This document shows positions 9,738 to 19,629 of a stretch of DNA of 41,704 nt, piece after piece. The notes beneath the pieces were generated by a model that was given only the letters and a program-made list of their open reading frames with translations, did not search any database and had not been told where the DNA came from. Where the stretch lies: assembly GCA_937138345.1 (NCBI GenBank), contig CAKZOW010000058.1:1-41704 (forward strand), written 5' to 3'. This DNA is from an uncultured archaeon (lineage in GTDB: Archaea; Nanobdellota; Nanobdellia; Woesearchaeales; UBA583). Both the position numbers and the translations under genes were made by a program. The number at the start of each line of letters is the position of its first letter. Positions within the stretch are counted from its first letter, which is position 1.

Positions 9738-10139
9738 ATGAAAAAAAAAGGATTAAGTTCAATTGTAGGTGTTCTTTTATTACTCTCAATGATGCTTGTT
9801 GCTACATTTTTAGTTTTTAATTTTTACAAATCAGATTCAACTCAGAGAATTTCTGATTTAGAATCACAAGAGGATCTAGATTCTTTTATTGATTTTTTAT
9901 ACATAGAATCAAATCAACTTTATTATCAAAATACTTATGATATTGAAATAGAATTTAGTGAACTTGAAATTATTGAAGAGAGTTGTTTAATTTCTTCAGG
10001 TACTCTTTTAGTTGGTGAACATGCTATCTCTCTTGGGTCTTGCATTCTTTCTAATTCAAGTGGTATTTATACTGTAGTTTTAGAGTATGGTGTTGAAATA
10101 TTGTCGGAGAGTATTATAAATAAAGATTTTTACTCATAA
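9738..10139 (+). CDS. Archaeal type IV pilin-like protein
   Basis: MKKKGLSSIVGVLLLLSMMLVATFLVFNFY: class III signal peptide-like N-terminus; start 9738. Confidence 0.65.
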   Translation: MKKKGLSSIVGVLLLLSMMLVATFLVFNFYKSDSTQRISDLESQEDLDSFIDFLYIESNQLYYQNTYDIEIEFSELEIIEESCLISSGTLLVGEHAISLGSCILSNSSGIYTVVLEYGVEILSESIINKDFYS

Positions 10140-10183
10140 TAGTTCGTAATAATATTTATATATGAGTATTATGCGAATAAATT

Positions 10184-11014
10184 ATGGAAGCAAGAGAGCT
10201 AGATTTAATTTTAAAAACAATTCAAACCGAAGTAAAACTAAGAGGTTTTTCAAAGGCAACAGTTAAATCTTATGTTCTCTACAATAAAAAATTTCTAGAA
10301 TTTATTGAAAAGAAACCTAATGAAATTATTGAACAAGATGTCAAACTCTATCTTGCAGAGAGACTCGATGATGGTTTAAGTACAAAATCACTAGCACTAA
10401 TTAAGGCAGCTCTAGCTTTTTATTATAATGAAATTTTAGGAAATAAGTTTGAGATTAAAACACCAAAAATAAAAAAATCAACACCAGTTGTTCTGACAAA
10501 ACAAGAAGTATCTATGTTATTTTCCCATATTAAAAATCCACAATATCTGCTTATGCTTCAGATGTATTATGCCTGTGGTCTTCGTTTATCAGAATGTATT
10601 ACTCTTAAGGTAAAAGATATTGATACTTTGGAAAATGTAGTTTGGGTTAGAGATGGTAAGGGAGGTAAAGATAGGATGAGTATTTTATCTAAGAATTTAT
10701 CTCAATCATTGAAAAATCACATAGAATCATCAGGTAAGAAAAAAGATTCTTTTCTTTTTGTAAATAGATATGGTAATCCATTTAATCCAAGAACAATTCA
10801 AAAAGTAATTGAAAAGGCAAAACATGATTCTGGGATTCACAAAGACGTCCATATCCATACGCTTCGTCATTCATTTGCTACACATCTTTTAGAAGCCGGA
10901 ACTGACATAAGACACATCCAAGAATTACTTGGCCACTCAGATTTATCTACTACTCAAATCTATACTACCGTCTCAAATCAAGAACTAAAAAAAATCAAAT
11001 CACCACTTGATTAA
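10184..11014 (+). CDS. xerA: Tyrosine recombinase XerA
   Basis: CGLRLSEC, HTLRHSFATHLLEAGTDIRHIQELLGHSDLSTTQIYTTVS. Confidence 0.9.
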   Translation: MEARELDLILKTIQTEVKLRGFSKATVKSYVLYNKKFLEFIEKKPNEIIEQDVKLYLAERLDDGLSTKSLALIKAALAFYYNEILGNKFEIKTPKIKKSTPVVLTKQEVSMLFSHIKNPQYLLMLQMYYACGLRLSECITLKVKDIDTLENVVWVRDGKGGKDRMSILSKNLSQSLKNHIESSGKKKDSFLFVNRYGNPFNPRTIQKVIEKAKHDSGIHKDVHIHTLRHSFATHLLEAGTDIRHIQELLGHSDLSTTQIYTTVSNQELKKIKSPLD

Positions 11015-11123
11015 GGGCTTGAGCTTGCGAAACCCTTGCCGTGTGAATGTTTGGCACAAAGTTCACTCGGATTTATACTACCGTCTCAAATCAAGAACTA
11101 AAAAAAATCAAATCACCACTTGA
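10961..11123 (+). repeat. Direct repeat of the xerA 3' end flanking a 63-bp insert
   Basis: TATACTACCGTCTCAAATCAAGAACTAAAAAAAATCAAATCACCACTTGA at 10961-11010 and 11074-11123 (50/50). Confidence 0.95.
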
Positions 11124-11158
11124 CTAGAGGTCAAGTGAGAGAAACAAGAAATACTTTT

Positions 11159-11545
11159 TTATTGAATTAATTTTGTTGTTCTATATACATCATATTTAGT
11201 TTCAATTATAATTGTGTGTCTTTGAGCACTAAATGCTGGATTACAGCTAGTTAATGAGAATTCTTTAATTGAATTTCCTTCAAGTGAATCTAAAATAGGG
11301 CATTCACTTTGATTAATTTTTATTAGATTTATCTCAAACGCTTGAGTGTTTGGATTTTTAATAATAATTGATGTCATATTAATTGAGATAATTTCTACAT
11401 CGGAAATTTGGGTTGTTGCAAATGGTTCAACATTATTGTTATTATACGCTAAATACCAATTTTGTAATCCAAAAAAAGAAAGTAATACAATAAATAATAG
11501 TAATGTTAATGTTACAATATCACTTATTGCTTTTTTAGTTTTCAT
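11159..11545 (-). CDS. Archaeal type IV pilin-like protein
   Basis: MKTKKAISDIVTLTLLLFIVLLSFFGLQNWY class III signal peptide-like N-terminus. Confidence 0.6.
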   Translation of the reverse strand: MKTKKAISDIVTLTLLLFIVLLSFFGLQNWYLAYNNNNVEPFATTQISDVEIISINMTSIIIKNPNTQAFEINLIKINQSECPILDSLEGNSIKEFSLTSCNPAFSAQRHTIIIETKYDVYRTTKLIQ

Positions 11546-11646
11546 AATGTTTTTTGTTTGAACTATATTATATAATTTTAGTATTACTAATTAGGTTAAT
11601 GAGAGTTATAACAAAAGTTTTTAAGCAAAGTATTTTGTTTATAATT

Positions 11647-13071
11647 ATGGATTTGACATCATTTGGTGTGGAAAAAAAAGAAACAACTACATCTGAAGAG
11701 AATAATGAGTTACAACAAGTTGATTCAGAATCTCTCTCAATTAATTTTGATACAATTAAAGAAAATTTTTCTCAGGAGAAAAGAGAAGTTTTTTTGCCTT
11801 GGTTTATGAAATATCAATTAGATTCTTTAGACAAATTAATTGAGACTAAAGAAATTAAAAAAGTAAAAGAATTTTTTGAAGCTTGGAAAAAAAAGGATTC
11901 TGAAAAAGATACAAAAGTTGCTCAAAAAATTAGGTCTAAAGGTTTATTGCTTGTAGGTATGCCAGGGAGTGGAAAAACAACAACTCTTACTTTATTTGGG
12001 GAAAGTTATGGTTATGAATTATTTGAGATGAATGCCTCTGATGCTAGAAATAAAAAATCAATTAATGAGCATATTGTTGATGTTATTAAACAAAAATCTT
12101 TGTTTGGAAAAGAAAAATTATTACTCATTGATGAAGCAGATGGAGTTTCAGGTACAAATGATAGGGGTGGTTTGGCTGAGATTGTAAAACTTAGTAAAGT
12201 ATCTCCTTATCCACTGGTGTTTACTGCAAATAATAAAGATTCAGATAAAATTAAAGCAATTAAAAAAATCACTACAGTAGTTGATTTTGAGTCTCATTCA
12301 TTTGATCTTTTAGAAGGAATTGCTAAAAGAATATTTGATGCTGAGAATGTTTCATATAAGCAAGAAGATTTAAATGATTTTATTGAGCAAAGAGATAATG
12401 CAGATATTAGGGGTTTTATTAATGACTTACAATTAGCTTCAGTAAATCAAGAATTTAACATTGTTTCTTTTGATGATGTTGAGCTTAGAACGTATACTAA
12501 AAAAATTGAGCAAGTCTTAGAGAAAATATTTTATTCTTACCCAGAAGATTCTCTGAGTTCATCATTTAATTCTGATGTTAATCTTGATGATTTGCTTCTT
12601 TATTTAGAAGAAAATGTACCAGTTCTTTATCAAGGTCAAGCTTTGAATGCTGCATTTAATGAATTATCAAAATCAGATATTTTTAGAGGAAGAATTATGT
12701 CAAGACAATATTGGAGATATCTTGTTTATGTAAATTTTTATGCAACTTTTGGTATTTCACAAGCTAAAGGCGACCAACAATTATCAAAAATATCTTTTAA
12801 AAAAAATGGGAGAATTTTAAAAAAATGGATGTATTCAAACAAAGTACTACCTCTTCAACCAAGAACTAAAATTCAGAAATCAAAAGATGAACCTTTAAAA
12901 CTCATTGAGAGATTATCTAACATTTACAAATGTTCAGTGAGAAAAACGAGAGTTGATATTTTACCTTATTTAGTTCAAAACTGGAAGCATGATGAAACAT
13001 TTAGACTTAATTTAATTGAAGAATTAGAAATGCAACCAAATGAGATAAAAGTTTTAGATGAATGGAGATGA
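11647..13071 (+). CDS. rfcL: Replication factor C large subunit
   Basis: LLLVGMPGSGKTTTLTLFGESYGYELFEMNASDARNKKSI; LLLIDEADGVSG. Start 11647 preferred. Confidence 0.93.
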   Translation: MDLTSFGVEKKETTTSEENNELQQVDSESLSINFDTIKENFSQEKREVFLPWFMKYQLDSLDKLIETKEIKKVKEFFEAWKKKDSEKDTKVAQKIRSKGLLLVGMPGSGKTTTLTLFGESYGYELFEMNASDARNKKSINEHIVDVIKQKSLFGKEKLLLIDEADGVSGTNDRGGLAEIVKLSKVSPYPLVFTANNKDSDKIKAIKKITTVVDFESHSFDLLEGIAKRIFDAENVSYKQEDLNDFIEQRDNADIRGFINDLQLASVNQEFNIVSFDDVELRTYTKKIEQVLEKIFYSYPEDSLSSSFNSDVNLDDLLLYLEENVPVLYQGQALNAAFNELSKSDIFRGRIMSRQYWRYLVYVNFYATFGISQAKGDQQLSKISFKKNGRILKKWMYSNKVLPLQPRTKIQKSKDEPLKLIERLSNIYKCSVRKTRVDILPYLVQNWKHDETFRLNLIEELEMQPNEIKVLDEWR

Positions 13072-13416
13072 TTATCCATAGAGAATAATTCCTATTACAA
13101 CTCCTAAATTTACTGCTGTGTTGATACTATTTGCATAAATGATTGGTTTTTCTCTATGAAGTATCCCATAGCTTAGCCAGAGGAGTGTTCCAATTAAATA
13201 AGCAGACCATGCTATGAGTGACACTCCGGATGCATTTTGTGTTAGAAATATTTTAATGACTTGTGTTGATGTAAAAATAGGCATAATACTTGCGTAAATA
13301 TATATAATTTTATCTAAATTTTTTTTAATTTTATCAGGATGTGGATATTGTTCTAAATTTTTATGAATTCTTTTTCTAATATGTCTATGATGATGACTTA
13401 AATCATGTTGAACCAT
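13072..13416 (-). CDS. SemiSWEET / PQ-loop transporter
   Basis: QVIKIFLTQNASGVSLIAWSAYLIGTLLWLSYGILHREKPIIYANSINTAVNLGVV. Confidence 0.8.
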   Translation of the reverse strand: MVQHDLSHHHRHIRKRIHKNLEQYPHPDKIKKNLDKIIYIYASIMPIFTSTQVIKIFLTQNASGVSLIAWSAYLIGTLLWLSYGILHREKPIIYANSINTAVNLGVVIGIILYG

Positions 13417-13487
13417 AGATTATTCCATAAGATCTACTTTAAATATTTAACTAAATCTATATAAATTGCTTTCTCTAAGTATATATT

Positions 13488-14615
13488 ATGAATAAACAAA
13501 GACCACTTACCATTAAAGATCCATTGTATCAACAAATAGAAATACCTAGGGAGCTTCAAGAGATTATTGATTCTAAACCATTTCAAAGACTTAGATATAT
13601 TAAGCAGTTATCTTTTTCGGATTTTACTTATCCAAATGCAAATCATACAAGATTTTCCCACTCTCTTGGGGCTTTTCATTTAATGAAAAAACTCACAGAT
13701 AATTTAGAAGAAGATATCGAACAAGGAGATAGAGAAGCATTATGTCAAGCTGCACTTCTGCACGATATTGCACATGGTCCATTTTCTCATTTATGGGAGA
13801 GAGTATTTCCACATTTTGATCATGAAGAAAATGCTCAAGCTATTATTAAGGGGATGGGATTTGAGAGAGCGGCTCAAATTCTTAGAGGAGATTCAAACTA
13901 TTATCCTCTAATTTCATCTACTCTTGATGTTGATAAAATGGATTATATGACAAGAGATTCATATTTTTGTGGAGTAAATTATGGTTTTGTTGAAGTTGAT
14001 TATATTTTGAAGAGAATGTCAATTAAAGACAATAAACTCGTTATCAAACCGAGTGCAATTTCTTCAGTTGAAGATGTAATTACTCAGAGAATTAACTTAT
14101 TTAAAACAGTATATTATCACAAAATTAATATTGAAAGAGATGCAATTTTTATAGGTATTTTTGAGAGAGTTAAGGATTTACTTGAAGAAGGAAGTAAAGT
14201 TCCTATGAATAAACATATCAAATCATTTTTTACCAAGAAAAATACTATGTGGGATTTACTTGAACTCACTGATTTTAAAGTGTTAGCTCAAATTCAGAGA
14301 TGGCAATCACACAGAGATTCTATACTTAAAGATCTCTGTCACAGATTCCTTGAGAGAAAATGTTTAGATGTAGTTAATGTTGAACATAAACAAGTAAATG
14401 TTTTGGAGTTGAAAAAACAAGTCGAAGAGAGTTATGACACAAGATATTATTTTAGAGAAATAAAATCAAAAATAAAATTACTTCAAACTCCTATATATGT
14501 GGAATATGAAGATGGTTTAAAGTTACTTGAAGAAGTATCTCCTTTAATTAAATTTTATGCATCTCAAAAATGGGAATTACATCATGTAATTTTTCCAGAT
14601 GGGATGTTAAAATAA
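13488..14615 (+). CDS. HD-domain phosphohydrolase (COG1078-like dNTPase family)
   Basis: FSHSLGAFHL...AALLHDIAHGPFSH...STLDVDKMDYMTRDS. Confidence 0.9.
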   Translation: MNKQRPLTIKDPLYQQIEIPRELQEIIDSKPFQRLRYIKQLSFSDFTYPNANHTRFSHSLGAFHLMKKLTDNLEEDIEQGDREALCQAALLHDIAHGPFSHLWERVFPHFDHEENAQAIIKGMGFERAAQILRGDSNYYPLISSTLDVDKMDYMTRDSYFCGVNYGFVEVDYILKRMSIKDNKLVIKPSAISSVEDVITQRINLFKTVYYHKINIERDAIFIGIFERVKDLLEEGSKVPMNKHIKSFFTKKNTMWDLLELTDFKVLAQIQRWQSHRDSILKDLCHRFLERKCLDVVNVEHKQVNVLELKKQVEESYDTRYYFREIKSKIKLLQTPIYVEYEDGLKLLEEVSPLIKFYASQKWELHHVIFPDGMLK

Positions 14616-15779
14616 TTACTTTTTACTAAGTTCTCTAATTACTCTATAATAGTTTTTTAATGATTCTTTTGTGCATGTTTCGTATGTAGTGTGGTAGTTT
14701 GTTGTAGGTAGTTGAATCGTAGTCCCATTAATTTTTCCTTTAGTTTCTTTAATTACAGTTCCTAATTCAGTTTTTCCAGTATCGGATGGTTTTAGATGGT
14801 AAGGAATTTTTTTCTCTTTTGTTATTTGCTTGATTTTTTTACCTAATTTTTCGTCAAATATCCCTCTTTCATCTCCATTTCTAAGTGTTAAAAATCCTCT
14901 CTCTTTTTCATCTAAACTTAAATAAGGTGATGTATCTAAAATAACTAAAGAAAGATTTGTTATTTGCTCAGTATTTTCTTTATTAAAAATATGACTATCA
15001 TAAAACTCTTTAATTGATTTATAGCTCTCACCAATTTCTTCTTTTGTTGTAAAGAGAGCTTCTTGATTAAATTCACCTATTTCCATGATATAAAATATTA
15101 CTGCTGCTGAGATTACATTATCTATTTGTCCTGAAATTACTTTTTTATCAAAATAGACATCATTTGAGAGCATAAATATTTCATCTCCTCTCTTTAATGG
15201 TCTAGTTGTGTCGAATTTTACTTTTTTATCTTTTATAGAAATATCATATCTACATGTTTTATATTCTCTTTTTATTCTTCCACTTCGAGGACTATAGGAT
15301 TTGATATTTTCATGGGTGTGTCTGAGTCCAACTGATTCAAAGAAAATTTTTCTACCACTTCTCTCCATTTTAAGTGTTTTATTATCTTCTTCTTTTATGA
15401 TAAAAAAATTATCTCTTAGTTGACATTTTAAATTATCAATTTGATTAATTTTTTCTACCACTTCTCTTTCTATTGATTCAATTTCTTCAAATGAAAATCT
15501 TGAGGATGATTTTTTTTTAAGATAAAAAGCTAGATATTCAAGTTCTCCTTCTTCATTTTTAATTAATGAGTGTCTATCAATGTGCATACTAAAGAGTTTT
15601 TTTGTATGCTCATTTTTTTTAGGTCTAATATGAAGATATTGTTCGTGAAGGTTTGTTTTAAATCCTAATTTTTTAGCTCTCTTATTTAAGTATTTTAGAA
15701 ATGGTTGTTCAAAAGAAATTGCTGAGGGTATTTCTAGAAATTCTTGAGTTATTTCAACGATTCTTTTGATGTGTCTCAT
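14616..15779 (-). CDS. M42/M28-like dinuclear zinc aminopeptidase, divergent
   Basis: Putative ligands in order: MHID, GQIDN, TKEEIGE, VILDTSP, TNYHT. Confidence 0.65.
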   Translation of the reverse strand: MRHIKRIVEITQEFLEIPSAISFEQPFLKYLNKRAKKLGFKTNLHEQYLHIRPKKNEHTKKLFSMHIDRHSLIKNEEGELEYLAFYLKKKSSSRFSFEEIESIEREVVEKINQIDNLKCQLRDNFFIIKEEDNKTLKMERSGRKIFFESVGLRHTHENIKSYSPRSGRIKREYKTCRYDISIKDKKVKFDTTRPLKRGDEIFMLSNDVYFDKKVISGQIDNVISAAVIFYIMEIGEFNQEALFTTKEEIGESYKSIKEFYDSHIFNKENTEQITNLSLVILDTSPYLSLDEKERGFLTLRNGDERGIFDEKLGKKIKQITKEKKIPYHLKPSDTGKTELGTVIKETKGKINGTTIQLPTTNYHTTYETCTKESLKNYYRVIRELSKK

Positions 15780-16888
15780 GTATTTAAAATAGTTTTGATA
15801 CTTTTTAAATGTTGCTCTACAAAGTCATCAATAATGTCTAAGTCTTCAATTTTTACTTTTCCAATAAAGAGTTTTTTGAGATCTTTGCCTTCATTTACAT
15901 ATTTTTTAATTTTATAAAATCCTGAATAGTATACATAATCTTTAGTAAATCCACCAGGTTTTGAAGTATCTCCAATATTTCTTTTTGCCCTATAGGTTAT
16001 TGAAAATGCATCTGAGTCTTTGAAATTATATTTCTTAAGGATATGATATACTTCATAAAATGATTTTGAGAGAGCATAATGTGTTGCAATTACACGACCA
16101 GCATATATGAACATTTGAGCATCTGAGCTAACTCCTTTAATGTATTCCATGTATGCTGCTAATCCTTCTTCTGTTTCAATATAATTTGCAGTTCCTGTTT
16201 CTAGAAGTTTTAAACTAAATTGGCGAGCATTGAAATTTCTCATATAATGAGTTCCAATTTCATGAACTTTTAGTCTTTTCACATCAAGGCTTGTAAACCT
16301 CTCTTTTGGATTAATATTGAGTAAATTATTTTTAGGTGAAACATTCATTTTAGATGTTAAATTTTCATTGTATTTTATTGAGATATCTTCTCCTGTGAGA
16401 TGTTTTACTTCATTGTGTAGTCTTTGTGCTGCAATTTGAGGAGTTAATATTTTGAATTTTACTTTTTTTCGTTTATATTGTTTTACAAATTTTGTTGCAG
16501 ATTCAAGAAGTTTTTTAGAAGGTTGTCCTCTATATTTTAATCCATATATAGTACTTTTTGGAGTACCCCATAATCTATGACATTCAACTTCATTTATCTT
16601 TGCTAATGCTCTTTCTTTTAGTAATTGTTTGAAACCGTATTTGTCATGTTGTGTATTTACTTCAAATTGTTTTAATTTTTCTATAGCATGTAAGGGATAT
16701 GTTTTTGCAGTAAAGAGAATTTGAGGATTATATATTTTTTTTTCTTTAATTGCTTTGAAAAATTTTTTTTTTTCTTCTTGTAAATTAATTGCTTTTGGGA
16801 AATTTGTAGGAAGATGAGAAATAAGACTATAAAATTCTTTTTCCAATGTTTTGTATTCTAAAAAATATTGTTCATCGGAAATTTGCAT
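15776..16888 (-). CDS. DUF1704 / QEGLA-motif metallopeptidase (MATCAP-like)
   Basis: VHEIGTHYMRNFN (HExxxH-type) and TEEGLAAYMEY; overlaps the next gene by 4 nt. Confidence 0.75.
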   Translation of the reverse strand: MQISDEQYFLEYKTLEKEFYSLISHLPTNFPKAINLQEEKKKFFKAIKEKKIYNPQILFTAKTYPLHAIEKLKQFEVNTQHDKYGFKQLLKERALAKINEVECHRLWGTPKSTIYGLKYRGQPSKKLLESATKFVKQYKRKKVKFKILTPQIAAQRLHNEVKHLTGEDISIKYNENLTSKMNVSPKNNLLNINPKERFTSLDVKRLKVHEIGTHYMRNFNARQFSLKLLETGTANYIETEEGLAAYMEYIKGVSSDAQMFIYAGRVIATHYALSKSFYEVYHILKKYNFKDSDAFSITYRAKRNIGDTSKPGGFTKDYVYYSGFYKIKKYVNEGKDLKKLFIGKVKIEDLDIIDDFVEQHLKSIKTILNT

Positions 16889-16937
16889 ACTTGAATTTGA
16901 TTTTTTTACTTTTTAAATATTATTTTTAATTCCTAGT

Positions 16938-16959
16938 AGAAACGACTTTAGTCGTTTAC
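16938..16959. terminator. Hairpin downstream of tex
   Basis: AAACGACTTTAGTCGTTT inverted repeat in the short intergenic gap. Confidence 0.4.
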
Positions 16960-18990
16960 TTGTTTAATTGAGAGTTGAATTTTATTTTTTTGTTTATCTA
17001 TTGAAATTATTTTTACTTTTACTTTTTGACCAATTGTTAAAAATTTATTTACATCTTCTACAAAAGTATTTGCAACTTCAGATATATGTACTAAACCATC
17101 TTGTTTTACACCAATATCTACAAATGCTCCAAATTGCATTATATTTCTAACTACTCCTTCTATGACTTCATCTTCTTTAAGATCATCAATGTTTCTTGTT
17201 TTTTTAATTTGTATATTAGCTTCATAGATTCGTATATCTTCATCTTTTTTTTCATAACTCTCTTTAATAAAGTTAAATACGGATTCTTCAATTCCTAAAT
17301 TTTTATTGAATGATCTGATTTGCTCTTTGATTATTTTTTTTGCAATATCATAGTCTTTTGGATGAATTGCAGTTGAATCTAGTTCTTCATCAGGATTATT
17401 AATTCTTAGAAACCCAATTGCATATTCATAGGCTTTAGGTGTGAGTAATTTTTTTAGTTGATTTCTTGAAGTATATGGTCTATTATCATATATTTTTTGT
17501 GCACTCTTTGATGTGAGACCAGAGATTTTTTCAAGAAGATATTTTGATGCAGTATTTACTTGAACACCAATTGAGTGGACAACATCTTCGACCACATATG
17601 ATAATTTTTCATTTAATTCTTTTTGATTAATATCGTGCTGATACATTCCAACACCAATACTTTCAACGGGGATTTTAATGAGTTCTGAGAGTGGGTCGAT
17701 ATATCTTCTACCAATACTTATAGTTCCTCTATCAGTTGCATCTAAATTTTTAAACTCTTGAGCACCAATTTTTGATGCAGAATATACTGAGGCTCCAGAT
17801 TCATTTACTATAATAAATGGAATTTCAATTTCTTGGCTTAAGAGTTCAAAGGTCTCATTTGATGCAGTTCCATTTCCAATTACAATACAATCACAGCTAT
17901 ATTTTGAGATAAGGGATTTAATTTTTTGAATACTGTATTCTTTTTTATCTAGAAATATTTTATCAAATTCTTGAGGATTAGTATGTTTATCTAAAATTGC
18001 AAGTTTACACCCTGTTCTAAATCCTGGATCAATTGCTAAAATTGTTTTATTATAATTTGGCTTTGTTAAAAGTAATTCTTTGAGGTTTTTTTGGAATGAA
18101 ATAATTGAATCTTCATGTGCTTTTTTTGTTAATTGTGTTTTGAGTTCATTTTCTACAGATTTGAATAATTTGGTATATCCTTGCTTTATTGCTTTTATGT
18201 ATTCTTTTTCACAACATATAGTTGATGTTAATTTTTCAATCATATTATCTAGAGGAACACTACTATTGTTGATTTTAACTGAGAGGATATTGAGATTCTC
18301 CCCTCTATTGAGTGCAAGGACTTGATATGATTTTAGTTTTTTAATTTCTTGAGAAAAACCATCGTAGAGCTCGAATTTATGAATTTGTTTTTGATCTTTT
18401 TGAGGAAGCTCATCAAGCTTTGATTTGTAACTAGATTCAATTTCTCCGTATGATGTATAGAAATATCTTAGATCATTTTTTAGAGAAACATCATCTGCAA
18501 TTTCTTGGGCAATAATGTCTTGTGCTCCTTCAATTATTTCCTCTTTTTTATATTTTTCAAGAAGTTTAGAATCAATAGTTATTGTATTTTTCGATTTAAT
18601 TTGATTAGCAATAGGTTCGAATCCTTTTTCTCTTGCAATGTCTGCTTTTGTTTTCTTTGCTCTTTTATATGGTGCATAGAGATCTTCTACTTCTTGGATT
18701 GTAGTTGAATTAGTAATTGATTCTTTAAGTTTTTCTGTTAATTTATTTTGCTCCGAAATAGATTCAAGAGCTGTTTTTTTAATTTTGAAGAGTTTTTGTT
18801 GATACTCATAGAGAGCTAGAATATCTCGTATTTGATTTTCATCTAAGTTGCCAGTTACTTCTTTTCTATATCTTGCAATAAATGGGGTAGTTGCACCCTC
18901 TTCAATTAATGTTAATGTGTTTTTAACTTGACCTTCTCTTAGTTGTAAGTGTTTAGAAATAATACTGCTATAATTTGGAGTTTCTATCAT
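16948..18990 (-). CDS. tex: Tex-family RNA-binding protein (YqgF-like + HhH + S1)
   Basis: GATTPFIARYRKEVTGNLDENQIRDI; LAIDPGFRTGCKLAILD; C-terminal S1 VEGVVRNIMQFGAFVDIGVKQDGLVHISEV. Confidence 0.94.
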   Translation of the reverse strand: MIETPNYSSIISKHLQLREGQVKNTLTLIEEGATTPFIARYRKEVTGNLDENQIRDILALYEYQQKLFKIKKTALESISEQNKLTEKLKESITNSTTIQEVEDLYAPYKRAKKTKADIAREKGFEPIANQIKSKNTITIDSKLLEKYKKEEIIEGAQDIIAQEIADDVSLKNDLRYFYTSYGEIESSYKSKLDELPQKDQKQIHKFELYDGFSQEIKKLKSYQVLALNRGENLNILSVKINNSSVPLDNMIEKLTSTICCEKEYIKAIKQGYTKLFKSVENELKTQLTKKAHEDSIISFQKNLKELLLTKPNYNKTILAIDPGFRTGCKLAILDKHTNPQEFDKIFLDKKEYSIQKIKSLISKYSCDCIVIGNGTASNETFELLSQEIEIPFIIVNESGASVYSASKIGAQEFKNLDATDRGTISIGRRYIDPLSELIKIPVESIGVGMYQHDINQKELNEKLSYVVEDVVHSIGVQVNTASKYLLEKISGLTSKSAQKIYDNRPYTSRNQLKKLLTPKAYEYAIGFLRINNPDEELDSTAIHPKDYDIAKKIIKEQIRSFNKNLGIEESVFNFIKESYEKKDEDIRIYEANIQIKKTRNIDDLKEDEVIEGVVRNIMQFGAFVDIGVKQDGLVHISEVANTFVEDVNKFLTIGQKVKVKIISIDKQKNKIQLSIKQVND

Positions 18991-19025
18991 AGAAAAAAAG
19001 TTAGAATCTTATTTTTAAATTCTTG

Positions 19026-19451
19026 TCATTCATCCTCCGTATTTTCATATCTTAATACAAAATCATTGTTATCCTTACCTTCACTATTTTCAATATTGAA
19101 ATAAGGAATATATCCATGTTTACTATAAAATGTTTTAGTTAAATTTAAAATTCCATCTCTTCTAAGATAAAAGGTAAATTTCTCGTGAGATTCACTAAAA
19201 TTATCTTTTTTATTAAGAGAAATAAGTAATTTTTTTTCTTCTTCTGTTGAGTTCTTTGCCATATAACCATGGACTGTAATAAAGTTTTCGGAGGTTGTTA
19301 TAGAGATATGATTTCTAATAAGAGAAGATCCATTCTCTTGTACTCCAAATGTACTTATTAAATCATATCCAACTACAGGATTGCTCCTATTTTTACATGG
19401 ATATTTAGAAATAAGAGGAGCTATTTTTTGTTCTAATTTTGTTTTTATCAC
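19026..19451 (-). CDS. Hypothetical protein (141 aa)
   Basis: ORF on coding strand, no recognised domain. Confidence 0.55.
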   Translation of the reverse strand: MIKTKLEQKIAPLISKYPCKNRSNPVVGYDLISTFGVQENGSSLIRNHISITTSENFITVHGYMAKNSTEEEKKLLISLNKKDNFSESHEKFTFYLRRDGILNLTKTFYSKHGYIPYFNIENSEGKDNNDFVLRYENTEDE

Positions 19452-19539
19452 TTCTAGATTAATATTAATTTAGGCCTCCTTAAAAAGGTTGTTAAGAAAA
19501 AGTTAAGAATTATTATAATTCTAATTTTGGTGTATCTAG

Positions 19540-19629
19540 AGCTTACTTCGTGCACTTCGAGCAGCGTTCTCAAAAATCTAATATTTTTGGTTACTACTCT
19601 AGCTTACTTCGTGCACTTCGAGCAGCGTT
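19540..19629. repeat. Direct repeat of the lpd-like gene 3' end flanking a 32-bp insert
   Basis: AGCTTACTTCGTGCACTTCGAGCAGCGTT at 19540-19568 and 19601-19629 (29/29). Confidence 0.93.

Noticed and set aside
16968-18708. Plus-strand Phe/Leu-rich ORFs opposite tex
   Set aside because: Antisense of an AT-rich gene; no independent coding signal.
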